Shown here piece after piece: positions 1 to 8,631 of a DNA stretch of 64,000 bases. How positions within the stretch are numbered: position 1 is the first letter of the stretch; every line of letters begins with the position of its first letter. The DNA comes from Crocinitomicaceae bacterium. GTDB taxonomy: Bacteria > Bacteroidota > Bacteroidia > Flavobacteriales_D > Crocinitomicaceae. The notes below the pieces were generated by a model. It was not told the DNA's origin and searched no databases. It worked only from the letters and a program-made list of their open reading frames with translations. Location of the stretch: NCBI GenBank assembly GCA_021738405.1, contig JAIPCC010000001.1, positions 1 to 64,000 on the forward strand, written 5' to 3'. Both the position numbers and the translations under genes were made by a program.

Positions 1-874
1 GCGTAATGGCGTTGTCGTGCGGAGAATGAATGAGTTCGAGGTTGCGAACGGTAAAGCGGTCGAGCCACATATAGCGATCGGGGGCAATGCGCGAGATGCC
101 GGTGATGTGGCCGAGTTGTTGTTGTTGGTTCTCGGAGAGATAATGAAAAACAGCGCCTGCGGCAATAATCGCTAAGTCTTGGTTTTCTAGGCCAAATCCT
201 TTGAGTGATTTGGTACCAAAATGCTTGTTAAGCTGTTCATTGGCGAAATCTGAGCCAAAGACCCAGTCTTCTAACTTGAAGTGAAAGGCGTCATTGCCAA
301 ACAACTCGTGAACGGCGCTCGTTTTACTTTTTTGATAAATGACTTCGGTTGGCCTGAAGCCACTAATGAGTTTGTCAATGTAATTGGCTGTGCCTTGCGC
401 CACGAGAAATTCGCCAGTTGAAATATCGAGAAACGCTGCACCAACTTCGGTTTTGTCGAGGTGGAGCGCACACAAAAAGTTGTTGCTGCGTTGGTCTAAA
501 ACTTGGTCATTGAAGGCCAAACCGGGTGTAACGAGTTCGGTAACGCCGCGCTTCACGATGGTTTTGGTCATTTTCGGATCTTCGAGCTGATCGCAAATAG
601 CCACGCGTTGCCCTGCGCGCACTAGCTTAGGCAAGTACGTTTCTAATGAGTGGTGCGGAAAGCCGGCGAGTTCCATGTCGGCGGCGGCACCATTCTTTCT
701 TTTGGTGAGGATAATGCCCAGGATGCGGCTGGCTTTAACGGCATCTTCGCCGAAGGTTTCGTAGAAATCACCGACCCTAAATAACAACATAGCATCAGGA
801 TGGCGCGCCTTGATTTGATTGTATTGCTTCATCAAGGGCGTTTCGGACGATTTTTCTGCGATTTGCTTAGACAC
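1..874 (-). CDS. mutS: DNA mismatch repair protein MutS, N-terminal part (gene runs off the left edge)
   Basis: The reverse strand reads as the mismatch-recognition domain of MutS, which binds mispaired bases and starts mismatch repair. Near the N terminus lies the sequence LLFRVGDFYETFGEDA, which holds the Phe-x-Glu pair that wedges into the mismatch. It is followed by typical MutS domain I-II sequence ending at ...SPHDNAIT at the window edge. I place the start at a GTG at 874-872, because an in-frame TAA lies four codons upstream and family members begin shortly before PLMKQY; an ATG at 832 is the alternative. The clamp and ATPase domains lie outside the window. It is divergent from the methyltransferase gene at 964. 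Confidence 0.95.
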   Translation of the reverse strand, partial: MSKQIAEKSSETPLMKQYNQIKARHPDAMLLFRVGDFYETFGEDAVKASRILGIILTKRKNGAAADMELAGFPHHSLETYLPKLVRAGQRVAICDQLEDPKMTKTIVKRGVTELVTPGLAFNDQVLDQRSNNFLCALHLDKTEVGAAFLDISTGEFLVAQGTANYIDKLISGFRPTEVIYQKSKTSAVHELFGNDAFHFKLEDWVFGSDFANEQLNKHFGTKSLKGFGLENQDLAIIAAGAVFHYLSENQQQQLGHITGISRIAPDRYMWLDRFTVRNLELIHSPHDNAIT

Positions 875-908
875 TGTTTCTTTTTAGATGAGTAAAGATA
901 GCCCTTTT

Positions 909-928
909 TAGCCCTGCACTTCGGGCTA
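909..928. promoter_or_regulatory. Small inverted repeat in the mutS/methyltransferase intergenic region
   Basis: TAGCCC (909-914) and GGGCTA (923-928) form a 6-bp stem with an 8-base loop, followed on the + strand by TTTTT. A further copy of TAGCCC lies at 899-904. It could be an operator, or a weak terminator that stops antisense transcription coming out of mutS. The sequence does not decide between these. Confidence 0.35.
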
Positions 929-947
929 TTTTTCCACAATTTTGCAG

Positions 948-955
948 TATTTTTG
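948..955 (+). promoter_or_regulatory. Bacteroidota -7 element (TATTTTTG)
   Basis: Matches TANNTTTG and ends 8 bases before the ATG of the SpoU methyltransferase gene, so the transcript would have almost no leader. No good -33 TTG lies at the expected distance. Confidence 0.4.
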
Positions 956-963
956 AGCCATAG

Positions 964-1506
964 ATGTCAGCAAGCCACACCAAAAAATTAAAGTTATGGG
1001 AGCTCAATCGGCTCAGCGAAGCCGCTTTTGCCGAGCAAAAGAAGTTTCCGTTGGTCTTGGTCCTCGATAGCATTCGCTCGCTCAACAATATCGGCTCCTT
1101 TTTTAGAACTGCCGACGCGTTTAACGCAGAAGAAATCTATTTGTGTGGCATCACCGCCCAACCGCCGCACCGCGACATCCACAAAACGGCTTTAGGCGCT
1201 ACGGACACCGTGCGTTGGCAGCACCGCACAAGTTTGGCAGAGGTGCTGGTCGAACTCAAAGAGAAGGGCTATGCCATTTGCGTGGTAGAGCAAGCGGTTC
1301 AAACAACTTTATTACAAAACATTGATCAACTGAGTGCGCCGGGCTTTGCATTGGTTTTTGGCAATGAAGTAGACGGCGTAGATCAGGCTGCGCTAGACAC
1401 AGCAGACCACATCATCGAAATTCCGCAGTTTGGCACCAAGCACAGCCTCAATGTAAGTGTTTGCGCAGGCATCGTGCTCTGGGAATTTACCAAGAAGTAT
1501 ATTTAG
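964..1506 (+). CDS. SpoU/TrmH family RNA 2'-O-ribose methyltransferase
   Basis: 180-residue SPOUT-fold methyltransferase predicted to move a methyl group from S-adenosylmethionine to a ribose 2'-OH in tRNA or rRNA. The three SpoU motifs are present: NNIGSFFR at residues 41-48, with the catalytic Arg; FGNE at 132-135; and IPQFGTKHSLNVSVCAG at 153-169, which makes the trefoil knot and SAM pocket. It lacks an N-terminal substrate-binding domain, so it is a minimal TrmH-like enzyme, and its exact RNA target cannot be read from sequence. The ATG at 964 leaves only about 8 bases after a -7 element. It converges on lysS with a hairpin terminator between them. Confidence 0.9.
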   Translation: MSASHTKKLKLWELNRLSEAAFAEQKKFPLVLVLDSIRSLNNIGSFFRTADAFNAEEIYLCGITAQPPHRDIHKTALGATDTVRWQHRTSLAEVLVELKEKGYAICVVEQAVQTTLLQNIDQLSAPGFALVFGNEVDGVDQAALDTADHIIEIPQFGTKHSLNVSVCAGIVLWEFTKKYI

Positions 1507-1519
1507 AATTAAAATTGAT

Positions 1520-1538
1520 TCCGCAAAAATATTGCGGA
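1520..1538. terminator. Bidirectional hairpin terminator between the SpoU methyltransferase gene and lysS
   Basis: TCCGCAA (1520-1526) and TTGCGGA (1532-1538) form a perfect 7-bp stem around AAATA. It lies between two convergent genes whose stop codons are at 1506 and 1544. AT-rich flanks on both sides support use in either direction. Confidence 0.7.
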
Positions 1539-1543
1539 GTAAT

Positions 1544-3247
1544 TTAAGCCAAGCGAATCAATAACAAATCATTCTCCTTGCTCACAACTAACAACTGATT
1601 TTTGGTCAGGGTTTTCAGCGAGGTATCCCAAAGTTTGTTCGAGATGTCAAAGTGCCCACGGAGTTCGCTCAATAAAAGTTGTTTTTCTTGTTGCATTTTT
1701 TCGAAAATCGCTGTTTCGGTCTCGTTGAGCACGACTTTCGGCGCCTGTACTTCAGGTCGCATTTGCGGGAAGAAAAGCACCTCTTGAATAGAGGCATTGT
1801 TGGTGAGGTACATGATGAGGCGGTCCATACCGATGCCCAAACCACTGGTTGGCGGCATGCCGTATTCGAGCGCGCGCAAGAAGTCTTGGTCAATAAACAT
1901 GGCTTCGTCGTCTCCGCGTTCTTGCAGTTTGAGTTGCTCCTCAAAGCGCTCGCGTTGGTCAATAGGATCATTGAGCTCAGAGTAAGCATTCGCTACTTCT
2001 TTGCCGCAAACCATGAGTTCAAAACGCTCGGTGAGGCTTGGGTCGTCGCGGTGTACTTTGCAAAGCGGTGACATCTCTTTGGGGTAGTCCGTAATGAAAG
2101 TAGGCTGGATGTAATTGCCTTCGCACTTTTCACCAAACATTTCGTCGATGAGTTTGCCAGTGCCCATGGTTTCATCTACCTCGATTCCCATGCCGCGTGC
2201 TGCGCTGCGGAGTTCGTCTTCGGTTTTACCTGCAATATCGAAACCAGTGAAGTCGATGATCGCTTGACGCATGGTTATGCGTTTGTAAGGCGCTTTGAAA
2301 TCAATGGTGTGCTCGCCAAACTGAGCAATTGTAGAACCATTCACTGCCAATGCGCAGTATTCTAATAATTGTTCGGTGAAGTCCATCATCCAATTGTAGT
2401 CTTTGTAGGCTACGTAGATTTCCATGGCTGTAAACTCAGGGTTGTGGGTGCGGTCCATGCCTTCGTTGCGGAAGTTTTTGGAGAATTCATACACGCCGTC
2501 GAAGCCCCCGACGATCAGTCTTTTGAGATAAAGTTCGTTGGCAATGCGCATGTAAAGCGGAATGTCTAGCGCATTGTGGTGGGTGATAAACGGTCTTGCT
2601 GAGGCGCCGCCTGGAATGGCCTGCAAAACAGGTGTTTCAACCTCCATATAGCCTGCTCGGTTGAAAAACTCGCGCATGGCGTTGAATAATTTGGTTCTTT
2701 TGATAAAAACTTCTTTCACATGACGGTTCACCACGAGGTCGACATAGCGTTGGCGGTAGCGCAACTCAGGGTCTGTGAAAGCGTCGTGTACAACCCCTGC
2801 TGCGTCTGTTTTTGGCAAAGGCAAAGGGCGTAAAGACTTGCTGAGGAGTATGAATTCCGTAACGTGAACAGAAATTTCACCTACTTGGGTCTTGAATACG
2901 TGGCCTTTGATGCCGATGAAATCGCCGAGGTCGAGGAGTTTTTTGAATACTTCGTTGTAAAGCGTTTTGTCTTCGCCGGGGCAGAGTTCGTCTCGGTTGA
3001 AATACACTTGGATACGGCCCGATGCATCTTGAATTTCTGCAAAAGAAGCCTTGCCCATGATGCGCTGCGAAAGCATGCGACCAGCCAAACAAACCTGTTT
3101 ACCGTCCTCAAAATTGGTTTTGATAGCTGCAGCGAAAGCATCTACGGGGTAGAGTGCCGCTGGATAAGGATCAATACCGAGATCGCGCAATTTTTGCAAA
3201 GATTCGCGACGTAAGATTTCTTGTTCGGAAAGTTCTGGATGACTCAT
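1544..3247 (-). CDS. lysS: Lysyl-tRNA synthetase, class II
   Basis: Charges tRNA-Lys with lysine using ATP, in the cytoplasm. The 567-residue protein has an N-terminal OB-fold anticodon-binding domain (about residues 50-160) and a class II catalytic core. Motif 2 is around FRNEGMDRTHNPEFTAMEIY and motif 3 is GLGIGMDRLIMYLTN. It is longer than the roughly 500-residue E. coli enzyme because it carries an extra C-terminal segment of about 65-70 residues, rich in Lys/Leu/Glu, after the FPQMRPE region. This tail is common in Bacteroidota LysS and may be a small helical domain. The ATG at 3247 follows a -7 element at 3274-3267. Confidence 0.97.
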   Translation of the reverse strand: MSHPELSEQEILRRESLQKLRDLGIDPYPAALYPVDAFAAAIKTNFEDGKQVCLAGRMLSQRIMGKASFAEIQDASGRIQVYFNRDELCPGEDKTLYNEVFKKLLDLGDFIGIKGHVFKTQVGEISVHVTEFILLSKSLRPLPLPKTDAAGVVHDAFTDPELRYRQRYVDLVVNRHVKEVFIKRTKLFNAMREFFNRAGYMEVETPVLQAIPGGASARPFITHHNALDIPLYMRIANELYLKRLIVGGFDGVYEFSKNFRNEGMDRTHNPEFTAMEIYVAYKDYNWMMDFTEQLLEYCALAVNGSTIAQFGEHTIDFKAPYKRITMRQAIIDFTGFDIAGKTEDELRSAARGMGIEVDETMGTGKLIDEMFGEKCEGNYIQPTFITDYPKEMSPLCKVHRDDPSLTERFELMVCGKEVANAYSELNDPIDQRERFEEQLKLQERGDDEAMFIDQDFLRALEYGMPPTSGLGIGMDRLIMYLTNNASIQEVLFFPQMRPEVQAPKVVLNETETAIFEKMQQEKQLLLSELRGHFDISNKLWDTSLKTLTKNQLLVVSKENDLLLIRLA

Positions 3248-3266
3248 GACTATACAATTGGGGCTA

Positions 3267-3274
3267 CAAAGATA
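3267..3274 (-). promoter_or_regulatory. Bacteroidota -7 element (TATCTTTG) for lysS
   Basis: Read on the minus strand, TATCTTTG matches TANNTTTG and lies 19 bases before the lysS ATG. A -33 TTG at the standard spacing is not evident. Confidence 0.45.
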
Positions 3275-3335
3275 GCGCTAAAAAAAATTCTAGGCTTTGT
3301 TTGCAACGTATGAGTGGTTTTTTCGTTAGAGGATT

Positions 3336-5963
3336 ATGCAGTTTTGGTGGCGCTTATTAAAACGTACGGTTTTGATTTTATTGGTCTTCATGGCCACCAT
3401 CTCTTTGGCACTCTATATTTTTGAAGACCGCATCATCAAAAAAGTAGTCGCACAAGTCAATACCTATCTGAAGGCGCCCGTTCAGGTTGAACAAATCAAC
3501 CTTCATTTTTGGCGCACTTTCCCTCACTTGAGCGTCGCTTTTGAACAAGTACTGATCGCAGATCCACTTTCAGCCAAAGACACGCTTTTGCAAGCGGAGC
3601 AAATCAGTTTGCGCTTCAATCCATTTGATTTATGGAACGGCAAGTACCAAATTGAGCAAATCACCAGTTTCAACGGGCAGCTCAATTTGAAAACTGATGC
3701 AAAAGGCCAAACCAATTACGACATTTTTAAGGATACCTCCTCGAGCAGCTCAAGTTTCAATTTAGAACTCGAAACCATATTACTTGAGCAATTCAAGGTG
3801 GCGTACCGCGATCAAAAAAGTGCGCAGTCTTACACCTCCACTATTCATAGCGCCTCTTTATCCGGAAAATTCTCTGCCCAAAAAACCACCTTGAAGGCCG
3901 AAGGCGATGTTTGGCTAAAACGCATTCAAAAGGGTCGGGTTGTTTTGCTCAAGAATGAACCATTGGTTTTTGACCTTGCTCTTTTAGTAGACCAAACCCA
4001 AAATTTGATCAAGCTGCCGCAAGCACAGATCAAAATCGCCAATTTACCCTTTTTGATCGATGCCGAATTTGGCCCAGTCAAAAGCAGCCTAGACATCCGC
4101 TCTCAAAACTTGTCTTTGGTTCAGCTCGTTCGCACGGTTCAGCCCGCTTCAATGGCTGAGCTCAAGCGCGTCAAGGCAAAAGGAAAAGTAGATTTTCACC
4201 TGCATTACGAGGATGTAATTGACAGAGAAAACCCATTGGTACAAGCCTATTTTAACATTGAAAATGGACAACTCACTGAGCCAAAATTTGGTTCAAAAAT
4301 TGAAGACCTGCAGTGTAATGGCACTTATTCGAATATAGGTACCGATAACCTAGTAATTGAGCAATTTAAGTTTGACACAGGAGGCGCGCACTTTTTTGGT
4401 CAATTCCAGTTGAGCAATTTTTTGCGCCCAAAACTCTCTATTGCAGCAAAAGGACAAGTGCCCTTGAGCCTGATCCAAGCTATTTATCCTTTGGCCAATG
4501 TGCAAGAACTTGGCGGCGCGGCGCATCTTGACGTCCAAGCTAAAATGGTTCAGGATCAACAAAATAACTGGCAAACCAACCATATAAAAGGACGTGTTGG
4601 GATCAAAGCCGCTGCTGTGCGCTTCACTGATTACAAAAATGGTTTTCGTCAGGTGAGCGCCACGGCATCTTTTGATGACCACGATCTTGTTATCCGAGAT
4701 TTGAAGGCCAAGATAGGAAGTAGTGATTTAAACCTGCAACTTCAAATTCCCAATTACCTCCAACAATTGAGTCGTGATTTGCCCATCCAACTCAGCGGGG
4801 CCTTGCGTGCTCAAAATCTTGATTTCGCAGATTTCGATACCGAGTCCACAACTCAAAAACGAGATTGGATATTACCCCAGCAACTATTGGTTGCGCTTCC
4901 TTTCGACATTCAACAATTGAGATATGAAAACAAAGAAATCAATCAAGTCCAAGGATCCTTGAAATTAAGCGCTCATTTGCTTCAACTTGAACAGTTGAAG
5001 TTTAAACATGCGCAAGGTTATTGGAATGGCGAGCTGCAATTAAACGAGCGAGCCCCTGTTGCATTTGAAATAGCAACTAATGGTGCTGCCAAAAAAGTAG
5101 ATCTTGGTTACTTGTTCAAGGAGTGGGAGAATTTTGATCAGGCCATTTTAACAAATGAACACCTTTCTGGAAAAGGTAATTTTGATTTTGCCGTCCGAAC
5201 TAATTACGACTACTTCAAGGGTCTCGACGAAGCGAGCTTAAAAGTACGTGTTCATTGTGTCATTGACAACGGCCGCCTCTTGCATGCGCCAATCCTACAA
5301 GATTTGGCCAACACGCTTACCATTGGTAAAGGCAAGGCCATTCTCGGAGCCAAGAACCAAGCAGCGCTGCAGCAAAAACTCAAAGATGTGCGCTTTGATC
5401 GACTCGAAAACACGTTTGTCATCTCCGAGCGCCAGCTCAGTTTTGAAAAAATGCACATCGCATCCTCAGCACTCGACCTCGATTTAGTAGGGAGCCATAG
5501 TTTTGAGCATCAAATTGATTATGCTGTTGGCCTGCGTCTGCGCGACCTCTTCGTTCAGGAAACACAAACTGAATTCGGTGAAATTTTAGACGACGGCACC
5601 GGGCTGCGCTTGTTTGTGCGCATCAGCGGCTCACTCGACGACCCCAAGGTGAGTTGGGACAAAAAAGGTAAAAAAGAAGCCGCGCAACAACAGTTTGAAA
5701 GCAGTCAGCAAGAGTCAAAAGAAATGCTCAAAGCAACTTTTGGGCTGTATAAAAACGACCCTAGCGTGCAGAAGTACCAGGAAGAAACTACCCCGCACGA
5801 AACCATTCAAGTGAATTTTAATAAGGATAAAAATCCAGTTAAAGGATCAGATTTACCACCCCCTACTTCTCCTAGGAATAGCAAATTGCAGCAAAAATTA
5901 GAAAAATGGAAAGAGGAGCAAGGTCAGCCGGGGGTGGCCATCAAAATCAAAGGAAAGCCTTAG
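3336..5963 (+). CDS. AsmA-like membrane-anchored protein, 875 residues
   Basis: One N-terminal membrane helix (about residues 9-28, LKRTVLILLVFMATISLALY) is followed by a long beta-rich periplasmic body. It ends with an AsmA C-terminal-like region around 640-780 (DYFKGLDEASLKVRVHCVIDNG onward) and a charged, low-complexity tail. AsmA/TamB-related proteins form hydrophobic grooves that bridge the two membranes and are thought to carry phospholipids or affect outer-membrane protein assembly. The N-terminal segment around KAPVQVEQINLHFWRTFPHLSV is typical of the family. It stands alone on the + strand and its TAG stop overlaps the stop of rfaE2 by four bases. The function is inferred from the family. 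Confidence 0.8.
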   Translation: MQFWWRLLKRTVLILLVFMATISLALYIFEDRIIKKVVAQVNTYLKAPVQVEQINLHFWRTFPHLSVAFEQVLIADPLSAKDTLLQAEQISLRFNPFDLWNGKYQIEQITSFNGQLNLKTDAKGQTNYDIFKDTSSSSSSFNLELETILLEQFKVAYRDQKSAQSYTSTIHSASLSGKFSAQKTTLKAEGDVWLKRIQKGRVVLLKNEPLVFDLALLVDQTQNLIKLPQAQIKIANLPFLIDAEFGPVKSSLDIRSQNLSLVQLVRTVQPASMAELKRVKAKGKVDFHLHYEDVIDRENPLVQAYFNIENGQLTEPKFGSKIEDLQCNGTYSNIGTDNLVIEQFKFDTGGAHFFGQFQLSNFLRPKLSIAAKGQVPLSLIQAIYPLANVQELGGAAHLDVQAKMVQDQQNNWQTNHIKGRVGIKAAAVRFTDYKNGFRQVSATASFDDHDLVIRDLKAKIGSSDLNLQLQIPNYLQQLSRDLPIQLSGALRAQNLDFADFDTESTTQKRDWILPQQLLVALPFDIQQLRYENKEINQVQGSLKLSAHLLQLEQLKFKHAQGYWNGELQLNERAPVAFEIATNGAAKKVDLGYLFKEWENFDQAILTNEHLSGKGNFDFAVRTNYDYFKGLDEASLKVRVHCVIDNGRLLHAPILQDLANTLTIGKGKAILGAKNQAALQQKLKDVRFDRLENTFVISERQLSFEKMHIASSALDLDLVGSHSFEHQIDYAVGLRLRDLFVQETQTEFGEILDDGTGLRLFVRISGSLDDPKVSWDKKGKKEAAQQQFESSQQESKEMLKATFGLYKNDPSVQKYQEETTPHETIQVNFNKDKNPVKGSDLPPPTSPRNSKLQQKLEKWKEEQGQPGVAIKIKGKP

Positions 5964-6475
5964 TTGCCCTTCGCTAAAATGCCCGTAGTGGAGTAACCTT
6001 CCACAAATGGAATCGTCTGAACGCTGCCACCATATGTTTGAACGAATGCCGAACCGACAATATAGTCTTTGGCTTCGGGATTGGTTTGCTCGGCGTTGTA
6101 GTCGGCACCTTTCAAGAGTACGTCTGGCTTCAAGGCCTCGATGAGTTCAAGCGGCGTTTGTTGCTCGAAAAGCACAACGGCGTCTACACAACTCAATGAA
6201 GCCAATACCATCGCTCTGGCGTCTTGAGCATTGATGGGGCGATTAGGGGCTTTTTCGAGCAGCCGAACAGAAGCGTCGGTATTGATGCCCACGATGAGGC
6301 GCTTGGCGCTGTCTGCAGCTTGCGCTAAATAACTCACATGACCCAAATGCAAAATATCAAAACAACCGTTGGTAAAGGCCACTTTTTGGCCTTGGAGCGC
6401 CCAAATACCTCTGAGTTTGAGGGCGTCTTCCCAGCTTAGAATTTTGTGTTGAATGTTGTGAAGGCGCTTGCTCAT
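5960..6475 (-). CDS. rfaE2: D-glycero-beta-D-manno-heptose 1-phosphate adenylyltransferase
   Basis: 171-residue single-domain nucleotidyltransferase that activates heptose 1-phosphate to ADP-heptose for lipopolysaccharide core synthesis. The cytidylyltransferase-fold signature TNGCFDILHLGH is at residues 35-46, and KGADY lies further on. The size matches the C-terminal half of E. coli HldE, so the kinase half would be separate. It is the last gene of a panC-panD-rfaE2 unit, starting 6 bases after the panD stop. The tail-to-tail overlap with the AsmA-like gene uses the four bases TTAG as both stops. Confidence 0.92.
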   Translation of the reverse strand: MSKRLHNIQHKILSWEDALKLRGIWALQGQKVAFTNGCFDILHLGHVSYLAQAADSAKRLIVGINTDASVRLLEKAPNRPINAQDARAMVLASLSCVDAVVLFEQQTPLELIEALKPDVLLKGADYNAEQTNPEAKDYIVGSAFVQTYGGSVQTIPFVEGYSTTGILAKGN

Positions 6476-6481
6476 GTAAAT

Positions 6482-6832
6482 TTACGAGAGCAAGTTAGTT
6501 TGTTCGTTCGGAAAAACCAAAGAAGGCTTGAAGGTTTTGGCTTCTTCGAAGTCTAGCATGGCATAGCCAATAATAATAATGATGTCGTTGATGGCTACCT
6601 TGCGAGCAGCAGGGCCATTGAGGCAAATCATGCCAGTTTGGCGCTCGCCTTTGATGACGTAAGTCTCGAAGCGCTCACCGTTGTTGATATTGACAATCTG
6701 AACGCGCTCTCCCTCGATGAGGTTTGCGGCATCCATGAGGTCTTCATCTATGGTGATGCTACCAATATAGTTGAGGTCTGCTTGTGTAACGCGGACCCGA
6801 TGAATTTTTGATTTGAGGACGTTGATGTACAT
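6482..6832 (-). CDS. panD: Aspartate 1-decarboxylase precursor
   Basis: Makes beta-alanine from aspartate for pantothenate and coenzyme A synthesis. The 116-residue length is normal. The Gly24-Ser25 pair in NYIGSITID is the self-cleavage site that yields the pyruvoyl cofactor on the new N terminus of the alpha chain. The N-terminal [20 protein letters not shown] is highly typical. It lies between panC (34-base gap) and rfaE2 (6-base gap). A complete promoter inside the 3' end of panC suggests it can also be transcribed independently. Confidence 0.97.
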   Translation of the reverse strand: MYINVLKSKIHRVRVTQADLNYIGSITIDEDLMDAANLIEGERVQIVNINNGERFETYVIKGERQTGMICLNGPAARKVAINDIIIIIGYAMLDFEEAKTFKPSLVFPNEQTNLLS

Positions 6833-6856
6833 AACTTATAGCGCGTTGTAGCGCGG

Positions 6857-6887
6857 CAAAATTACATCAAAGAACCGATTCACACAA
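6857..6887 (-). promoter_or_regulatory. Promoter for panD inside the panC 3' end
   Basis: On the minus strand a TTG at 6887-6885 is followed after 20 bases by TAATTTTG at 6864-6857. This fits the Bacteroidota TTG-N19-21-TANNTTTG consensus. It overlaps the last codons of panC (stop at 6867) and precedes the panD ATG by 24 bases. The leader holds a GCGC-rich short repeat (6841-6856). Confidence 0.5.
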
Positions 6888-7712
6888 CATATTATCGATC
6901 AGCCGTACCTCTCCGCAAAAAGCAGCCACGCAACAAACTTGAATTTGCTGCCATTCTGTGCAGTTTTCTAGGGTAAGCGGATCTACGATTTCGAGGTAGT
7001 CTATCTCTAAACCAGCTTGTTCAATGATGTTTCGTGCGGCTTGTTTGACGTTTTCGATGGTATCTTGCCCAATGTTATTTTGGACCAATGTAATGGCTCT
7101 TGAAATAGAAACGGCATTTTGACGCTGTTCTTGGGTCAGTCTGAGGTTACGACTGCTCATCGCCAAACCGTCGCTTTCGCGGATGGTTTCACAGCCAATT
7201 ATATCAATTCCGAAGCCATAATGCTGATTCAGCAAACGAATAATAGCCAGTTGTTGGAAATCTTTTTGGCCAAAATAAGCTGTATGTGGCTGAACCAAAG
7301 CAAATAAATGATGCACCACATGTACCACTCCTTCAAAATGTCCAGGCCTGTGCGCACCCTCTAAGAGCTGCCCAATTTTGCCAAGTGGCATGGGGTCAAA
7401 GGGCAAATCTGCGGGGTACATTTCACTTTCGTTGGGCGCAAAAATAACCAGATTGCTCAGGTGCTGCAATAAAGCAAGATCTGCCGATAGCATTCTTGGA
7501 TAAGCTTGTAAATCAGCGTTTTGATTGAATTGTTTCGGGTTCACAAAAATGGAAACAACCACGACGTCATTCTCCCGACAAGCTTGTTCCACTAACGACA
7601 AATGTCCTTGGTGTAAAGCACCCATGGTTGGCACAAAACCAATTTGTTTTTGCGCTGCGCGTTGTTGCTCGCGCCAAATGAATATTTCTTGCCTAGTAAC
7701 AAAGGTCTGCAT
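6867..7712 (-). CDS. panC: Pantothenate synthetase
   Basis: Joins pantoate and beta-alanine with ATP to make pantothenate. From the ATG at 7712 it has 281 residues, the usual length, with the nucleotide-binding motif GALHQGHLSL (HQGH at 34-37) and the later FGQKDFQQL and SSRNLRLT motifs. An upstream ATG at 7745 would add 11 unrelated residues; MQTFVTRQEI is the better family start. It heads the panC-panD-rfaE2 unit, placing beta-alanine synthesis next to its consumer. It is divergent from the GlgA-like gene at 7806. Confidence 0.96.
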   Translation of the reverse strand: MQTFVTRQEIFIWREQQRAAQKQIGFVPTMGALHQGHLSLVEQACRENDVVVVSIFVNPKQFNQNADLQAYPRMLSADLALLQHLSNLVIFAPNESEMYPADLPFDPMPLGKIGQLLEGAHRPGHFEGVVHVVHHLFALVQPHTAYFGQKDFQQLAIIRLLNQHYGFGIDIIGCETIRESDGLAMSSRNLRLTQEQRQNAVSISRAITLVQNNIGQDTIENVKQAARNIIEQAGLEIDYLEIVDPLTLENCTEWQQIQVCCVAAFCGEVRLIDNMLCESVL

Positions 7713-7781
7713 GGCTTCGTCTTTTCTACAATTTGAATCGGACAAAGCTATTGCTTTTTAGGTTAGTTCATGTTTATTTCG

Positions 7782-7789
7782 TAATTTTG
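7782..7789 (+). promoter_or_regulatory. Bacteroidota -7 element (TAATTTTG) for the GlgA-like gene
   Basis: TAATTTTG lies 16 bases before the ATG at 7806 in the 93-base divergent gap with panC. No ideal -33 TTG is seen at 19-21 bases. Confidence 0.45.
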
Positions 7790-7805
7790 CAGCATACTTA
7801 TATAA

Positions 7806-8627
7806 ATGGAAAAGAAGAAAATCCTATTTATTTCTCAAGAAATCTTTCCTTTTTTACCCAAATCTGAAATTTCTGGAAGCGCACGTCGCATTTCTCAAGC
7901 AGTTCAAGATGCTGGTAAAGAAATCCGTGTTTTTACGCCCCGTTTTGGTGCGATCAATGAAAGACGCCACCAACTCCACGAAGTCATTCGTCTATCAGGG
8001 CTCAATATCTCTATCGACGACCACGACCACCCGCTCATTATCAAAGTTGCCTCTATTTCGGCAGCCAGAATGCAGGTGTATTTCATAGACAACGACGACT
8101 ACTTCAGACGCAAAACCTGTTTGCAAGAAGAGGACGGCACATTTCATCCAGACAACGATGAGCGCGCGATGTTCTTTTGTCGTGGCGTTTTGGAAACGGT
8201 TAAAAAATTAGGTTGGCAGCCAGATGTCATTCATTGCCACGGCTGGCTCACCGGTATTATGGCCTTGTACATCAAATACATCTTCAGCAAAGACCCACAC
8301 TTCAAAGAAACGAAGGTTGTCTATAGTCTTTACAACGAAACCTTTGACCAACCCTGGGACCCGCGTTTTGCCGAAAAGCTCGCTTTCGACGGCTTTCCGC
8401 AAGACCTCACTGATGCACTCAAAGATACCAGCTGTGAAAACCTCACCAAAGTTATTTTAGCGCATTGCGACGGTGTCAACATCGCCAGCGAAGTGCTAGA
8501 TGCCAACTTACAAGCACTCTACGACGAAGCAAATATTCTCAAACTACCTTATTTTGCCGAAGAGCACCAAGGTAAAGAATTGGCTGCTTTCTTTGACAAA
8601 GTAATCGACGCTAACGTCCTAGCTTAA
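7806..8627 (+). CDS. Stand-alone GlgA-like (GT5) N-terminal domain protein
   Basis: 273 residues that match only the N-terminal Rossmann half of glycogen/starch synthases: KKKILFISQEIFPFLPKS at the start, then DVIHCHGWLTGIMALYIKY around 140-160. Full GT5 enzymes are about 470-500 residues, and the C-terminal half that binds ADP-glucose is missing. The reading frame ends cleanly and the next gene follows after 4 bases, so this is not a recent truncation. Such short forms next to panC and DUF4270 recur in Bacteroidota in my recollection. Whether it has any transferase activity is doubtful; a regulatory or binding role is possible. Confidence 0.75.
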   Translation: MEKKKILFISQEIFPFLPKSEISGSARRISQAVQDAGKEIRVFTPRFGAINERRHQLHEVIRLSGLNISIDDHDHPLIIKVASISAARMQVYFIDNDDYFRRKTCLQEEDGTFHPDNDERAMFFCRGVLETVKKLGWQPDVIHCHGWLTGIMALYIKYIFSKDPHFKETKVVYSLYNETFDQPWDPRFAEKLAFDGFPQDLTDALKDTSCENLTKVILAHCDGVNIASEVLDANLQALYDEANILKLPYFAEEHQGKELAAFFDKVIDANVLA

Positions 8628-8631
8628 GCTC

